Assembly (NCBI RefSeq): GCF_940670765.1
Contig: NZ_CALNVW010000011.1
Span: 17,363 to 81,362, forward strand
From: Streptomyces sp. A 4/2
GTDB taxonomy: Bacteria; Actinomycetota; Actinomycetes; Streptomycetales; Streptomycetaceae
Reading direction: 5' to 3'
DNA length: 64,000 nucleotides
The position numbers and the translations under genes are program-made. Shown here piece by piece: positions 7,168-16,156 of this stretch. Each line of letters starts with the position of its first letter. Positions within the stretch are counted from its first letter, which is position 1. The notes beneath the pieces were generated by a model. The model saw only the letters and a program-made list of their open reading frames with translations, did no database searches and had not been told where the DNA came from.

Positions 7168-8508
7168 ATGCACTTTCCGACAGCAGGCGGTCCGTTCTTC
7201 CGCCACTTGCGCATGTGGCACGCCGTGGCGGCCTCCCTCGTAGCAGTGGCGGTGGTGGCGTTCCTCGTCCTTCGGCCGTCCGGCGGCGCGCGTGCGGTCC
7301 CGAACAGCCCCTGTCGGGCAGTCGATTCGGCGCGCGAGGCCACGCCCGCGACCCCCGACCTCGACGGGGACGGCTTCATCGATCTGGTGCACGAGATCTC
7401 CGAGACGGAGAATTTCGACCTGTTCGTCGTGCCCGGCTCCGAGCACGGTCCTGACCCCGACCGCACGACCGTCTTCGCCCACGACGACCTCGGTGTGCCG
7501 CACGACGTCCAGACGGGCGACGACCCGTTGCAGCCCACGGTCGCCGACCTGGATGAGGACGGCCACGCCGACCTCGTCGTGAGCGGCGCCGCCCAGGTCC
7601 TGTGGGGAGGCCCCAAGGGCCCGCAGGTCGGCGGAGCGCACGGGCGTGTGCCACTGCCGGGCACCGGATACAACACCGCGCCGGTCGCCGGCGACTTCGA
7701 CGGGGACGGCCACAGCGACCTCGCGGTGTTCAGGGACTCGAACGAGGCTCGGGAACTGGTCGTCCTCAAGGGACCGTTCAAGCGCTCCGGCGCCCCGGTC
7801 AGGACCGTGGAGATCCCCAGCCCGGTCCACGAGGGCGCGTCACCCGTACTGGTCGCCGGGGACGCGAACGACGACCGCTCCACCGATCTCGCGCTCTACG
7901 GCTCTCCGTGGGATCCGCCCCTGCTGTTCACCGGCGGCGCCCGTACCGCCGGCGGCCTGAGCAAGGAACCCGAGCGGCTGCCGGAGGGCGAGAACATCGT
8001 CTTCGGCGACTTCGACGGCGACGGGCGCCAGGACATCGCCATCGGTCGGAGCTTCGTCGACAGCTACGACGAGGTCGACACACCCCACCGGCGCGGCCAG
8101 GTCAGCGTCCGTTACGGGAAGGAGCCGGCGAAGTGGGTCACTATGGAAGGCGGTGACTTCAAGGAAGGCTTCGGCGCCAGGCTCGCCGTCGGGGACTTCA
8201 ACGGCGATGGCTGCGACGACCTGGCCGTACAGCTCACCAAGAAGAAGGAGGCGGGGGACGCGCGGATCGAGGTGCTGCGGGGCGGCTCCGAGCACGGGCT
8301 CGGATCGAAACCCTGGCACTCCACCAAGCGGTCCGTGCCGGGTGACGACGGCCCCGATGGCGGCATGCTCTTCGCCGTCCACGACTGGGACGGCGACGGC
8401 CGCGCAGAGCTGGCCCTTCTCGGCGAGGACAGATGGTGGATCACCGACGGCACCGGCCGCGACGAGGCATCCTTCCCGGTCGCCCCCAGCAAGGATCAAG
8501 GTTCGTAG
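7168..8508 (+). CDS. FG-GAP/VCBS repeat protein, secreted or membrane-anchored
   Basis: 446 aa. A hydrophobic segment at about residues 19-36 is a signal anchor or signal peptide. The remainder has about six FG-GAP/integrin-like blades, each with a calcium loop of the DxDxDGxxD type: DLDGDGFID, DLDEDGHAD, DFDGDGHSD, DANDDRSTD, DFDGDGRQD, DFNGDGCDD, DWDGDGRAE. This predicts a calcium-bound beta-propeller outside the cell. Such proteins are common in Streptomyces and mostly uncharacterised; carbohydrate or cell-surface binding is a guess. The ribosome site is weak, so the start could instead be the ATG at 7213, just before the hydrophobic segment. Confidence 0.85.
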   Translation: MHFPTAGGPFFRHLRMWHAVAASLVAVAVVAFLVLRPSGGARAVPNSPCRAVDSAREATPATPDLDGDGFIDLVHEISETENFDLFVVPGSEHGPDPDRTTVFAHDDLGVPHDVQTGDDPLQPTVADLDEDGHADLVVSGAAQVLWGGPKGPQVGGAHGRVPLPGTGYNTAPVAGDFDGDGHSDLAVFRDSNEARELVVLKGPFKRSGAPVRTVEIPSPVHEGASPVLVAGDANDDRSTDLALYGSPWDPPLLFTGGARTAGGLSKEPERLPEGENIVFGDFDGDGRQDIAIGRSFVDSYDEVDTPHRRGQVSVRYGKEPAKWVTMEGGDFKEGFGARLAVGDFNGDGCDDLAVQLTKKKEAGDARIEVLRGGSEHGLGSKPWHSTKRSVPGDDGPDGGMLFAVHDWDGDGRAELALLGEDRWWITDGTGRDEASFPVAPSKDQGS

Positions 8509-8577
8509 GCCCATGCTTGCTGTCCCGGGCACGTGGTCCCGGGCCCCGTAACGGGTACCGCTCGGCCGCCTCGGCGA

Positions 8578-9516
8578 TCAGGCCCTCCGGCAGAGCCGTC
8601 CAAGCCGCTCATGGGCGGTGAGGATCTCCTCAAGGACGAACGACGCATCCGCAGGCAGGCCGTCGCCATCGCGAACCGCTCCGGCGCAGACGACCAGGGC
8701 CTTCCAGAGCGCCCAGCCTTGTCCACGCTCCCAGGTCGCCTTGTCCACCCCTAGCCGATCGCGGAACGCGGCCCGGCTCCTGCCGGTCAGCATCGTCCAA
8801 GCGATCGACAGATCGCAGGCCGGGTCTCCGACTCCGCAGGTGCCGAAGTCGATGACGGCCGCGAGCGCACCGTCCTTCACCAGAAGGTTCCCCGAGGCCA
8901 TGTCCCCGTGGAACCAGACTGGCTTACCGTCCCACGAGGCTCGCAACGCCCGTTCCCAGATCTCCCCGGCGGTATCGGTCCGGATCAGGCCGTCCAACGT
9001 CTCCAGCGCTGCACGGGCCCACCCGTCGTAGGTCGTCAGTGGTCCGCCGCGGAACCAATTGTGCAGTCCCGGGCCCGGTCCGCCTGCCGGGTCGATCCGC
9101 TGCAGGGACACGAGGAACGTCGCAAGGTCGATGGCGAACGCCGTCATGTCCTCGACGACGGCACGGGCCGCAGGCTCGCCGCCGATCCACCGATAGACCG
9201 ACCAGTTGTGCGGAAAGCTCTCATCAGGCAGGCCTCTGGCCAGCGGAACCGGGACCTCCAACGGCAGCGCGGGTGCGAGCACCGGCAGCCACCGGTGCTC
9301 CTTCTCCACCGCCAGCGCGTACTCCTCGGCAGTCGGTAGCCGCACCAGCATCTCGTCACCGAGACGAAAGGTGCAGTTGTCCCAACCCTGCGCATCGACC
9401 GGCCGGACGTCGAGATCGGACCACTGCGGGAACTGCGCGGCGATCAACCTGCCCGCCACCGCGGCGTCGACTGGTTTCCGGTCCGGCAACGGCAAAACCT
9501 CGGGCATCTCGTTCAT
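8578..9516 (-). CDS. APH-fold phosphotransferase (aminoglycoside phosphotransferase family)
   Basis: 312 aa kinase of the APH/choline kinase fold. The Brenner motif is WFHGDMASGNLL, with catalytic Asp and Asn; the metal-binding motif is VIDFGTCGVGDPACDL. The N-lobe contains WDNCTFRLGDEMLVRLP. Streptomyces genomes hold many such proteins, only some of which phosphorylate aminoglycosides; substrate is undetermined. Transcribed toward the VCBS gene. The ATG at 9516 follows a TACGGT hexamer by 8 nt with no Shine-Dalgarno, so the transcript is probably leaderless. Confidence 0.88.
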   Translation of the reverse strand: MNEMPEVLPLPDRKPVDAAVAGRLIAAQFPQWSDLDVRPVDAQGWDNCTFRLGDEMLVRLPTAEEYALAVEKEHRWLPVLAPALPLEVPVPLARGLPDESFPHNWSVYRWIGGEPAARAVVEDMTAFAIDLATFLVSLQRIDPAGGPGPGLHNWFRGGPLTTYDGWARAALETLDGLIRTDTAGEIWERALRASWDGKPVWFHGDMASGNLLVKDGALAAVIDFGTCGVGDPACDLSIAWTMLTGRSRAAFRDRLGVDKATWERGQGWALWKALVVCAGAVRDGDGLPADASFVLEEILTAHERLGRLCRRA

Positions 9517-9524
9517 CGGAGGCG

Positions 9525-9530
9525 ACCGTA
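9525..9530 (-). promoter_or_regulatory. -10-like hexamer, leaderless promoter of APH gene
   Basis: TACGGT on the minus strand, 8 nt before the ATG at 9516. Confidence 0.4.
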
Positions 9531-9990
9531 CGAGGCCTCATCAGATCACCACAAGCGATTTCCGATCGCCCCGAACTCGGTCCGGGAACTGTCCGTCCCT
9601 CGGCCCGAGCCACCTCGAAGCAACGCACCCCAGGCCGCTGCCCCCGGCAAACGCCACGTTGACGACGCTTCGCATTGCCTGTGACCTGGTGGAAATCTTC
9701 CCGGTCGGAGGCGGGGTCGCAGTGTGTCGAGTGCGGCATCGTCGATGGCCGGGAGCAGGTCATAGCGAGGCCGTCAAGACCCGTGATCTGTAGTTGAGTT
9801 CGGCGGAGGTGGGTCGCCTTCGGTCGTACGGCCGGGGGCTGATCTGAACAGTCCGGTGCGGGCCCCCGCGTGCGGTACGGTGACGGAGTCATCACGCTCC
9901 GCGCATGCAGCTGTTGCGCGAGGCGGCCCCCGGCGGTGCTACAACACCAACCGAGGGCCTTCACTACCAGTGGAAGTGGACCCACCGGAA
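9531..9990. other. Intergenic region, no gene recognised
   Basis: About 460 nt between divergent genes. Open frames here lack coding character and matches to known families. A TTGACG hexamer at 9659 is a possible -35 element. No tRNA-like or strong terminator structure seen. Confidence 0.4.
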
Positions 9991-10998
9991 ATGCTTCGGC
10001 ATGTTATCGCGCCGTCCGGGCGCTACACGAAGGCGTCGCACGACGTCGTACGTCATCCGCGTCTGAGCAGCGACGCGAAGATTCTGCTCCTGTACATCCA
10101 GGGCCTCCCCGAGGGTGCCGCCCATCAGCCCCTCGGTGAACTCGCGCAGCGGCTCGGGATCAAGGGTCGTGCCTTCCAGAAGGCCAAGGGCCAACTGGTC
10201 GAGCACGGTTACGTCCATGAGTGGCGCAGCCAGAACGATCGAGGGCGCTGGGTCACCGAACAGCTCCTGACCAACCTGCCGTTGACGGCGCATCAGGCAT
10301 TGGGCTTACGAGAGGCCGACGATGCGCCGGTCACCGGCCCGGCGGCTCCGAGTGCGCACATTCCGGCCGTCGGTGCGCCGAGGGGTCGGGTGGCCGGTGG
10401 CTATGAACCAGTAGAAGAACACTGTGAGAAGACCACTCCCCACCCACCCTCCGAAGCGGTTGCGGCCGGAAGGCCGGTTGTGGTGGAGGAGCCTGCTCCC
10501 GTACCAGGTCCCGAACTCGCCGCTGCCGAGGCTGTGTTGCTTTCGCTGCGGCACTCGAACCGTGAATTGCACCTGGGTGTGCGCGAGGCCCGCGCCTTGG
10601 CGGCCGATGCCGCCCAGTGGCTGCTGCGCGGAGTTCCGGCATCGGACCTGCGACGCGTCCTGCTGGCCGAACTCCCCGCGGACGGCGTGCGTTCGGCGGT
10701 CGGCTTCCTGCGTCACCGTCTGGTGCAGAAGCTCCCCGGCGCCTCTCCGCCGGTCGCCTCCGGCGTGCCCCAGGCCTCCGCCGGACTGATCACCTGCGAA
10801 GGGCCAGGCGATGACCACGCCTTCCGCCCGGTGGGCGGCGAGACCGTATGCCCCGCTTGCCGCCGGGCCGCCACGCTCGCCGAGCAGCGACACCCCCAGT
10901 GGGGCACTGCTGCCGAGCCGCCCTCGCGCAGGCCGTGGCGGGAACGGCTGGCCGTGATCAACGCGCAGTCTGGGCGGGGGCTGCTGGACGGTGGCTGA
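9991..10998 (+). CDS. Winged-helix DNA-binding protein with C-terminal Cys cluster
   Basis: 335 aa from the ATG at 9991. The N-terminal 95 residues are a winged helix of the type found in Streptomyces replication- or plasmid-like helix-turn-helix proteins (HPRLSSDAKILLLYIQGLP, then GRAFQKAKGQLVEHGYVHEW). The centre is a Pro/Ala/Val-rich linker. The C-terminus has a Cys-x8-His...CPAC arrangement (CEGPGDDH, then VCPACRR) that could bind zinc. A GTG at 9970 in the same frame is an alternative start. The open frame extends further upstream but is not convincing. Regulatory role inferred; targets unknown. Confidence 0.78.
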   Translation: MLRHVIAPSGRYTKASHDVVRHPRLSSDAKILLLYIQGLPEGAAHQPLGELAQRLGIKGRAFQKAKGQLVEHGYVHEWRSQNDRGRWVTEQLLTNLPLTAHQALGLREADDAPVTGPAAPSAHIPAVGAPRGRVAGGYEPVEEHCEKTTPHPPSEAVAAGRPVVVEEPAPVPGPELAAAEAVLLSLRHSNRELHLGVREARALAADAAQWLLRGVPASDLRRVLLAELPADGVRSAVGFLRHRLVQKLPGASPPVASGVPQASAGLITCEGPGDDHAFRPVGGETVCPACRRAATLAEQRHPQWGTAAEPPSRRPWRERLAVINAQSGRGLLDGG

Positions 10999-11001
10999 CC
11001 G

Positions 11002-11024
11002 GCAGCCCCCGCAGCAGGGGCTGC
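11002..11024 (+). terminator. Hairpin terminator
   Basis: GCAGCCCC at 11002-11009 pairs with GGGGCTGC at 11017-11024, just after the stop at 10998. It has no T-tract, as is usual in Streptomyces, and lies between converging genes. Confidence 0.6.
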
Positions 11025-11120
11025 GAGACGACAGCTGACCGGCCCCCGCTGCCCGGCCTGCTCGACGTCGGCTGCCCGGCCCCGGACGGGTGGACGGACC
11101 TGTCCAGGGCCGGGCAGGTC

Positions 11121-12764
11121 CTAAAGGCCCGCCGCCCGCGACAGGTCCGTCTTGATCGCCGCGAGGATGGTCTCCGCGTGCGTACGGGCCTCCGCCACCC
11201 CGGCGGTGTCGGCGACCGGGAGGACGACCTCCAGGTAGCACTTGATCTTGGGCTCGGTGCCGCTCGGGCGGACGATCACGCGGGCGCCGTCCAGGTGGTA
11301 GCGCAGCCCGTCCGTGGGCGGCAGCTGTTCCGTGCCCTCGTTCAGGTCCTCGGCCGTGATGACCGCGAGCCCGGCCAGTTCGGTCGGCGGGTGCTCGCGG
11401 AGCCTGCGCATCGCGTCCGAGATGACCGACAGGTCGTCGACGCGTACCGAGAGCTGGTCGGTGGCGTGCAGCCCGTGCTGGACGGCGAGTTCGTCGAGCA
11501 GGTCGAGGAGCGTACGGCCCTCGGCCTTCAGCTCCGACGCCAGTTCGGCGACCAGCAGGGCGGCGGTGATGCCGTCCTTGTCGCGTACGCCGTCGGGGTC
11601 GACGCAGTAGCCGAGCGCCTCCTCGTACCCGTACCGCAGGCCCTCGACGCGGGCGATCCACTTGAAACCGGTCAGCGTCTCCTCGTACGGGAGCGAGGCC
11701 GCGTCGGCGATCCGGCCCAGCAGGGACGACGAGACGATCGACTCGGCGAAGACGCCGGTGGCGCCCCGGCGGACCAGGTGCGCGGCGAGCAGCGCGCCGA
11801 GTTCGTCGCCGCGCAGCATCCGCCAGTCACCGTCGTACGGAACGGCCACGGCGCAGCGGTCGGCGTCCGGGTCGTTGGCGATGATCAGGTCGGGCTCGGC
11901 GCGGCGGGCGGTCGCGAAGGAGAGGTCCATCGCGCCCGGTTCCTCCGGGTTGGGGAAGGCGACGGTCGGGAACGCCGGGTCGGGCTCGGCCTGTTCGGCG
12001 ACGAGCACCGGCCCGGGGAAGCCCGCCCGCGCGAACGCGGCGAGCAGCGTCTCCGTGCCGACCCCGTGCATCGCCGTGTACACGACGCGGGCGGTGCGGG
12101 GGGACCCGGCGGTCAGTACCGCGTCCGTGCGCGCCAGGTACGCCTCCAGGACGTCGTCCCCGAGGGTCTCCCAGCCGCTCTCCGGGCGCGGCACGTCGTG
12201 CAGGCTCCGTACGGCGTCGATGGCGGCGGCGATCCCGAGGTCGGCCGGGGGCACGATCTGGGAGCCGTCGCCGAGGTAGACCTTGTAGCCGTTGTCACGC
12301 GGCGGGTTGTGGCTCGCGGTGACCTCGACGCCCGCGACCGCGCCGAGGTGGCGTATGGCGAAGGCCAGTACGGGGGTGGGCAGCGGGCGGGGGAGTACCG
12401 CGGCGCGCAGGCCCGCGCCGGTCATGACGGCGGCGGTGTCCCTGGCGAAGTCGGCGGACTTGTACCGGGCGTCGTACCCGATGACGACCAGGCCGCCCGC
12501 CTGGCCCTGGGCCTTGAGGTACGCGGCGAGACCGGCGGCGGCCCGGATGACCACGGACCGGTTCATCCGCATCGGACCCGCGCCCAGCTCGCCCCGCAGG
12601 CCGGCCGTGCCGAACTGGAGGGTGCCGCCGAAGCGGGCCGCGAGTTCGGTGGTGTCCCCGGAGGAGGCGGTCTCGATGAGCTTGGCGAGCTCGTCGCGGG
12701 TGTCGCTGTCGGGGTCCTCGGCGTGCCAGGTCTTGGCACGGGCGATCAGGTCCTGCTGCTGCAC
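11121..12764 (-). CDS. Phosphosugar mutase (phosphomannomutase/phosphoglucomutase)
   Basis: 547 aa alpha-D-phosphohexomutase. The active-site serine is Ser151 in VTASHNP; the metal loop is NDPDADRC (about residue 295); the sugar-binding loop is EEALGYCVDPDG; the phosphate-binding loop is RPSGTEPKIKCYL near the C-terminus. It interconverts hexose-1- and 6-phosphates. The GTG at 12764 (VQQQDLIA) is preferred to the GTG at 12788 because GAAAGG precedes it by 9 nt. In Streptomyces it stands beside purine nucleoside phosphorylase, so a role with ribose or deoxyribose phosphates (phosphopentomutase-like) is also possible. Confidence 0.92.
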   Translation of the reverse strand: MQQQDLIARAKTWHAEDPDSDTRDELAKLIETASSGDTTELAARFGGTLQFGTAGLRGELGAGPMRMNRSVVIRAAAGLAAYLKAQGQAGGLVVIGYDARYKSADFARDTAAVMTGAGLRAAVLPRPLPTPVLAFAIRHLGAVAGVEVTASHNPPRDNGYKVYLGDGSQIVPPADLGIAAAIDAVRSLHDVPRPESGWETLGDDVLEAYLARTDAVLTAGSPRTARVVYTAMHGVGTETLLAAFARAGFPGPVLVAEQAEPDPAFPTVAFPNPEEPGAMDLSFATARRAEPDLIIANDPDADRCAVAVPYDGDWRMLRGDELGALLAAHLVRRGATGVFAESIVSSSLLGRIADAASLPYEETLTGFKWIARVEGLRYGYEEALGYCVDPDGVRDKDGITAALLVAELASELKAEGRTLLDLLDELAVQHGLHATDQLSVRVDDLSVISDAMRRLREHPPTELAGLAVITAEDLNEGTEQLPPTDGLRYHLDGARVIVRPSGTEPKIKCYLEVVLPVADTAGVAEARTHAETILAAIKTDLSRAAGL

Positions 12765-12799
12765 GGTGGTCTGCCTTTCGTTCCTCACGGCGGTGGGGT

Positions 12800-12883
12800 G
12801 GGGCTCTGCCCCCGGCCCCCGCTTCTCAAGCGCGGAATCAAGCCCCTCCGGCGTCTGAGGAGCGGGGTCAGGGGCGGAGCCCC
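12800..12883. repeat. Long imperfect hairpin of the dispersed Streptomyces GC-rich type
   Basis: An arm at 12800-12828 (GGGGCTCTGCCCCCGG...) pairs imperfectly with 12856-12883 (...GGGGCGGAGCCCC). It sits between PNP and the mutase genes, both transcribed leftward, and can act as a terminator. A related copy lies near 30313. Confidence 0.7.
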
Positions 12884-12895
12884 GGTCCGGACGGG

Positions 12896-13717
12896 TCAGA
12901 TCCGCTCCAGCACGCGCCCGAGCAGTGACCCCATCCGCACGGCCGAGTCGCGCCCGGCCTGCAGTACCTCTTCGTGGTTGAGCGGTTCGCCGCTCAACCC
13001 GGCCGCCAGGTTCGTCACCAGCGAGATGCCGAGCACCTCCGCGCCCGCCTCGCGGGCGGCGATCGCCTCCAGCACCGTGGACATCCCGACCAGGTCGCCG
13101 CCCATCACCCGGACCATGTTGATCTCGGCGGGCGTCTCGTAGTGCGGGCCGGGGAACTGGACGTACACGCCCTCTTCCAGCGTCTCGTCGACCTCTTTGC
13201 AGAGCGCGCGCAGCCGCGGCGAGTACAGGTCGGTGAGGTCCACGAAGTTCGCGCCGACGATCGGCGAGGTGGCCGTCAGGTTGATGTGGTCACTGATGAG
13301 GACCGGCTGGCCGGGGCGCATGCCGGGGCGCAGGCCGCCGCAGCCGTTCGTCAGGACGACCGTCTTGCAGCCTGCCGCGACCGCCGTACGGACGCCGTGC
13401 GAGACCGCGGCGACGCCACGGCCCTCGTAGTAATGGGTGCGGCCCAGGAAGACCAGCGCGCGCTTGTCGCCGATGGCGTACGAGCGGATCCTGCCGCCGT
13501 GGCCCTCGACCGCCGGCGGGGGGAACCCGGGCAGCTCGGTGACGGCGAAGTCGGCCTCGGGGGTGCCGAGCGCGTCGACGGCCGGGGCCCAGCCGGAGCC
13601 CATCACGAGGGCGACGTCGTGGGTCTCTGCGCCGGTGAGCTCACGCAGGCGCGTGGCGGCGGCGTCGGCGGCGGCGTACGGGTCGCCCTTGATGTCCGGA
13701 TTAACTGAAGCGTTCAC
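12896..13717 (-). CDS. Purine nucleoside phosphorylase (trimeric class)
   Basis: 273 aa. Cleaves purine (deoxy)nucleosides with phosphate to base and (deoxy)ribose-1-phosphate. Features of the trimeric PNP/MTAP family: phosphate-binding MGSGW near residue 40, GHGG near 72, GRTHYYEGR near 92, the LTNGCGGL stretch, and the base-binding region [13 protein letters not shown] followed by [16 protein letters not shown] and SLVTNLAAG. The GTG start follows TACCCT by 7 nt without a Shine-Dalgarno. The mutase gene downstream on the same strand could process its sugar phosphate product. Complete length for the family. Confidence 0.96.
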   Translation of the reverse strand: MNASVNPDIKGDPYAAADAAATRLRELTGAETHDVALVMGSGWAPAVDALGTPEADFAVTELPGFPPPAVEGHGGRIRSYAIGDKRALVFLGRTHYYEGRGVAAVSHGVRTAVAAGCKTVVLTNGCGGLRPGMRPGQPVLISDHINLTATSPIVGANFVDLTDLYSPRLRALCKEVDETLEEGVYVQFPGPHYETPAEINMVRVMGGDLVGMSTVLEAIAAREAGAEVLGISLVTNLAAGLSGEPLNHEEVLQAGRDSAVRMGSLLGRVLERI

Positions 13718-13724
13718 GCCGATG

Positions 13725-13730
13725 AGGGTA
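13725..13730 (-). promoter_or_regulatory. -10-like hexamer, leaderless promoter of PNP gene
   Basis: TACCCT on the minus strand, 7 nt before the GTG at 13717; no ribosome site. Confidence 0.5.
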
Positions 13731-13841
13731 ACCGCTCTCGCCCTACGCGCGTAGATGTCTCGGTGAACGGAGTTGCGATCGTTGTCTTGTCGTTTCCGAC
13801 GAAGAGCCGCCGCGGAGGGCGGCGGGGGTGGCCGTCCGCGC

Positions 13842-14279
13842 TCAGCAGGGGCGCTTGCGCAGTTCCATCACATAGTCGTGGGGTGCGCCCGCGGATTCGG
13901 CGGCATCGGCCAGCTCGCCCAGGTAGCGCGCCGACGGCAGCCCGCCCTCGTACCCGTTCAGGACGTAGATCCAGACGGGCTCCTCGCCCTCCAGGGTGTC
14001 CACCCGGACCCGCATCCGCCGGTAGATGTCGAGCCCGACGCCCTCCCAGCGGTCCATCGAGTCCTCGTCCATCGGGGCGAGGTCGTAGAGGGCGACGAAG
14101 ACCTGGGAACGCGGGGCCTCCACCAGGGTGGCGAGTGCGCCTTCCCAGCCCATCTGCTCCCCGCCGAAGGTCAGCCGCCAGCCGTTGAGCCAGCCGGTGC
14201 CGCGCAGCGGGGAGTGCGGGGCGCGGCGCGTCATCAGCCGCGCGTCGAGGTTGCCGGCGTACGCGGCGTAGAGCGACAT
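13842..14279 (-). CDS. Gamma-glutamylcyclotransferase-like protein
   Basis: 145 aa, AIG2/GGCT-like fold. It begins [12 protein letters not shown] (the family substrate loop is xxYxxYGxN; here Ala-Gly-Asn) and contains [38 protein letters not shown] and [36 protein letters not shown] in consecutive short blocks typical of the family, with the conserved acidic/Trp stretch at the centre. The ATG at 14279 follows TACCCT by 7 nt, so probably leaderless. Divergent from the flavoprotein reductase gene across a repeat-rich intergenic region. Substrate not established. Confidence 0.85.
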   Translation of the reverse strand: MSLYAAYAGNLDARLMTRRAPHSPLRGTGWLNGWRLTFGGEQMGWEGALATLVEAPRSQVFVALYDLAPMDEDSMDRWEGVGLDIYRRMRVRVDTLEGEEPVWIYVLNGYEGGLPSARYLGELADAAESAGAPHDYVMELRKRPC

Positions 14280-14286
14280 GGTGTCG

Positions 14287-14292
14287 AGGGTA
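14287..14292 (-). promoter_or_regulatory. -10-like hexamer, leaderless promoter of GGCT-like gene
   Basis: TACCCT on the minus strand, 7 nt before the ATG at 14279; identical arrangement to the PNP gene. Confidence 0.5.
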
Positions 14293-14315
14293 CGACAGTG
14301 GCATTTTGTGGCCGG

Positions 14316-14450
14316 GTCACTTCGCCGTACGGGATCCCCGACGGCCTCGGTCACTTGGCCGTACGGGTGTCCGGGGACCCGGGGCCGCTTCGTCGTACGG
14401 GCCGTTCGGGAACCCGAGGTCACTTCGCCGTACGGGCCCCCGGGGGCCCG
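14316..14450. repeat. Four tandem units with 34-35 bp period, each ending in a palindrome
   Basis: The 18-mer core GTCACTTCGCCGTACGGG starts at 14316, 14350, 14384 and 14419 with 0-4 mismatches. Between cores, self-complementary GC runs occur, the clearest being the perfect 18-bp palindrome at 14433-14450. Located in the intergenic region of the divergent GGCT-like and flavoprotein genes. Confidence 0.85.
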
Positions 14451-14452
14451 CT

Positions 14453-14525
14453 GGGAGCCCCCGGGGTGAAGCATCTTGAAGAGTGCGGGACAATGAAGCA
14501 CGTACTGCATTCCCCGGGGGCTCCC
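14453..14525. repeat. 14-bp inverted arms around the promoter region of the flavoprotein gene
   Basis: GGGAGCCCCCGGGG at 14453-14466 and its exact complement at 14512-14525. The 45 nt between contain the likely promoter of the gene starting at 14585 (TTGAAG at 14476 and TACTGC at about 14502). Confidence 0.7.
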
Positions 14526-14584
14526 CCCGGACCCCCGGCCGGGGCGGCAGTGCGGCCGGGGTGACAACGCGAGGCGGATTTTTC

Positions 14585-16024
14585 GTGACCCGGATCGTGA
14601 TCATCGGCGGCGGACCCGGCGGATATGAGGCCGCCCTGGTGGGCGCCCAGCTCGGCGCGGAGGTGACCGTCGTGGACTGCGACGGTCTCGGTGGGGCATC
14701 CGTGCTCACCGACTGCGTACCGTCCAAGACTCTGATCGCCACGGCCGAGGTGATGACGACCTTCGACTCTTCGTACGAGGAGTTGGGCATCATCGTCGCC
14801 GACGACACCCCGTCGCTGGAGCAGGCGGCACGGGTGGTCGGCGTGGACCTCGGCAAGGTGAACCGAAGGGTGAAGCGGCTCGCGCTCGCCCAGTCCCACG
14901 ACATCACCGCCTCGGTCACCCGGGCCGGCGCCCGGGTGATGCGCGGCCGTGGCCGGCTCGCCGGGCAGCAGGCGATGGACGGCTCCCGCAAGGTGATCGT
15001 CACCGCCGCCGACGGCAGCGAGGAGACGCTGACGGCCGACGCCGTCCTGCTCGCGACCGGCGGCCACCCGCGCGAGATCCCGGACGCGCAGCCGGACGGC
15101 GAGCGCATCCTGAACTGGACGCAGGTGTACGACCTGGACGAGCTCCCCGAGGAGCTCATCGTGGTCGGCTCCGGCGTCACCGGTGCCGAGTTCGCCGGTG
15201 CCTACCAGGCGCTGGGCTCGCGCGTCACGCTGGTGTCCAGCCGTGACCGGGTGCTCCCCGGTGAGGACCCGGACGCCGCCGCGGTCCTGGAGGACGTGTT
15301 CCGCCGCCGCGGGATGAACGTCATGGCCCGCTCGCGCGCCGCCTCGGCGAAGCGTGTGGGTGACCGGGTCGAGGTGACGCTGGCCGACGGCCGGGTCATC
15401 TCCGGCACCCACTGCCTGATGGCCGTCGGCGCCATCCCCAACAGTGCGGGCATGGGTCTGGAGGAGGCCGGGGTCCGGCTCAAGGACTCGGGTCACATCT
15501 GGACCGACAAGGTGTCCCGTACGACCGCCCCCGGCGTGTACGCCGCGGGCGACGTCACCGGGGTCTTCGCGCTCGCCTCGGTCGCCGCCATGCAGGGGCG
15601 GATCGCGATGTACCACTTCCTCGGCGACGCGGTGCAGCCGCTCAACCTCAAGACCGTCTCGTCCAACGTCTTCACCGACCCGGAGATCGCCACGGTCGGT
15701 TACAGCCAGGCGGACGTCGACTCGGGCAAGATCGACGCTCGCGCGGTGAAGCTGCCGCTGCTGCGCAACCCGCGCGCCAAGATGCAGGGGATCAGGGACG
15801 GCTTCGTCAAGATCTTCTGCCGTCCGGGCACCGGCATCGTGGTCGGCGGTGTGGTCGTCTCACCTCGTGCGAGTGAACTGATCCACCCGATCTCGATCGC
15901 GGTCGACAACAACCTGACCGTGGAACAGATCGCAAACGCCTTCACTGTCTACCCGTCCCTGTCGGGTTCGATCGCGGAAGTGGCACGGCAGTTGCACACC
16001 CGGAAGACGTCGGGCGAAGGCTGA
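14585..16024 (+). CDS. Flavoprotein disulfide-reductase family NAD(P)H dehydrogenase (LpdA/quinone reductase-like)
   Basis: 479 aa FAD/NAD protein with the architecture of lipoamide dehydrogenases: FAD-binding IIGGGPGGYEAAL, second dinucleotide fold VVGSGVTGAEFAGAYQALG, FAD motif VYAAGDVTG and a dimerisation domain from about residue 350. The redox pair CxxxxC is absent: the stretch reads GLGGASVLTDCVPSK with a single Cys. This matches M. tuberculosis LpdA (Rv3303c), an NAD(P)H:quinone reductase that is not a lipoamide dehydrogenase. The GTG at 14585 follows GAGG by about 11 nt. Divergent from the GGCT gene, followed by a DeoR regulator. Confidence 0.9.
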   Translation: MTRIVIIGGGPGGYEAALVGAQLGAEVTVVDCDGLGGASVLTDCVPSKTLIATAEVMTTFDSSYEELGIIVADDTPSLEQAARVVGVDLGKVNRRVKRLALAQSHDITASVTRAGARVMRGRGRLAGQQAMDGSRKVIVTAADGSEETLTADAVLLATGGHPREIPDAQPDGERILNWTQVYDLDELPEELIVVGSGVTGAEFAGAYQALGSRVTLVSSRDRVLPGEDPDAAAVLEDVFRRRGMNVMARSRAASAKRVGDRVEVTLADGRVISGTHCLMAVGAIPNSAGMGLEEAGVRLKDSGHIWTDKVSRTTAPGVYAAGDVTGVFALASVAAMQGRIAMYHFLGDAVQPLNLKTVSSNVFTDPEIATVGYSQADVDSGKIDARAVKLPLLRNPRAKMQGIRDGFVKIFCRPGTGIVVGGVVVSPRASELIHPISIAVDNNLTVEQIANAFTVYPSLSGSIAEVARQLHTRKTSGEG

Positions 16025-16143
16025 CGCGGTCCGGCGGCGAGGGACCAGTGGGTGGGTACGCCCCGTATACCACCCGCTGACCCAATCCGTGCACAACTTC
16101 TGCTATTCGACGCAAACTGCTGAGAACTATCGGCCGCTCAGGT

Positions 16144-16149
16144 TACTGT
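16144..16149 (+). promoter_or_regulatory. -10-like hexamer, leaderless promoter of deoR-type gene
   Basis: TACTGT 7 nt before the GTG at 16157; TGAGAA at 16121-16126, 17 nt upstream, is a possible -35 element. Confidence 0.5.
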
Positions 16150-16156
16150 CAGTTTC

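Noticed and set aside
8578..9516. Antibiotic resistance determinant
   Set aside because: APH-fold kinases are abundant in Streptomyces with varied substrates; nothing in the sequence fixes an aminoglycoside substrate.
10848..13142. 764-codon open frame on the plus strand
   Set aside because: It lies antisense to the mutase and PNP genes; composition is the shadow of GC-rich codons (Val/Gly/Arg-rich, no motif).
14316..14450. CRISPR-like array
   Set aside because: Only four degenerate 18-mer cores, short palindromic non-unique intervals and no cas genes.
14585..16024. Dihydrolipoamide dehydrogenase
   Set aside because: Only one of the two redox cysteines is present.
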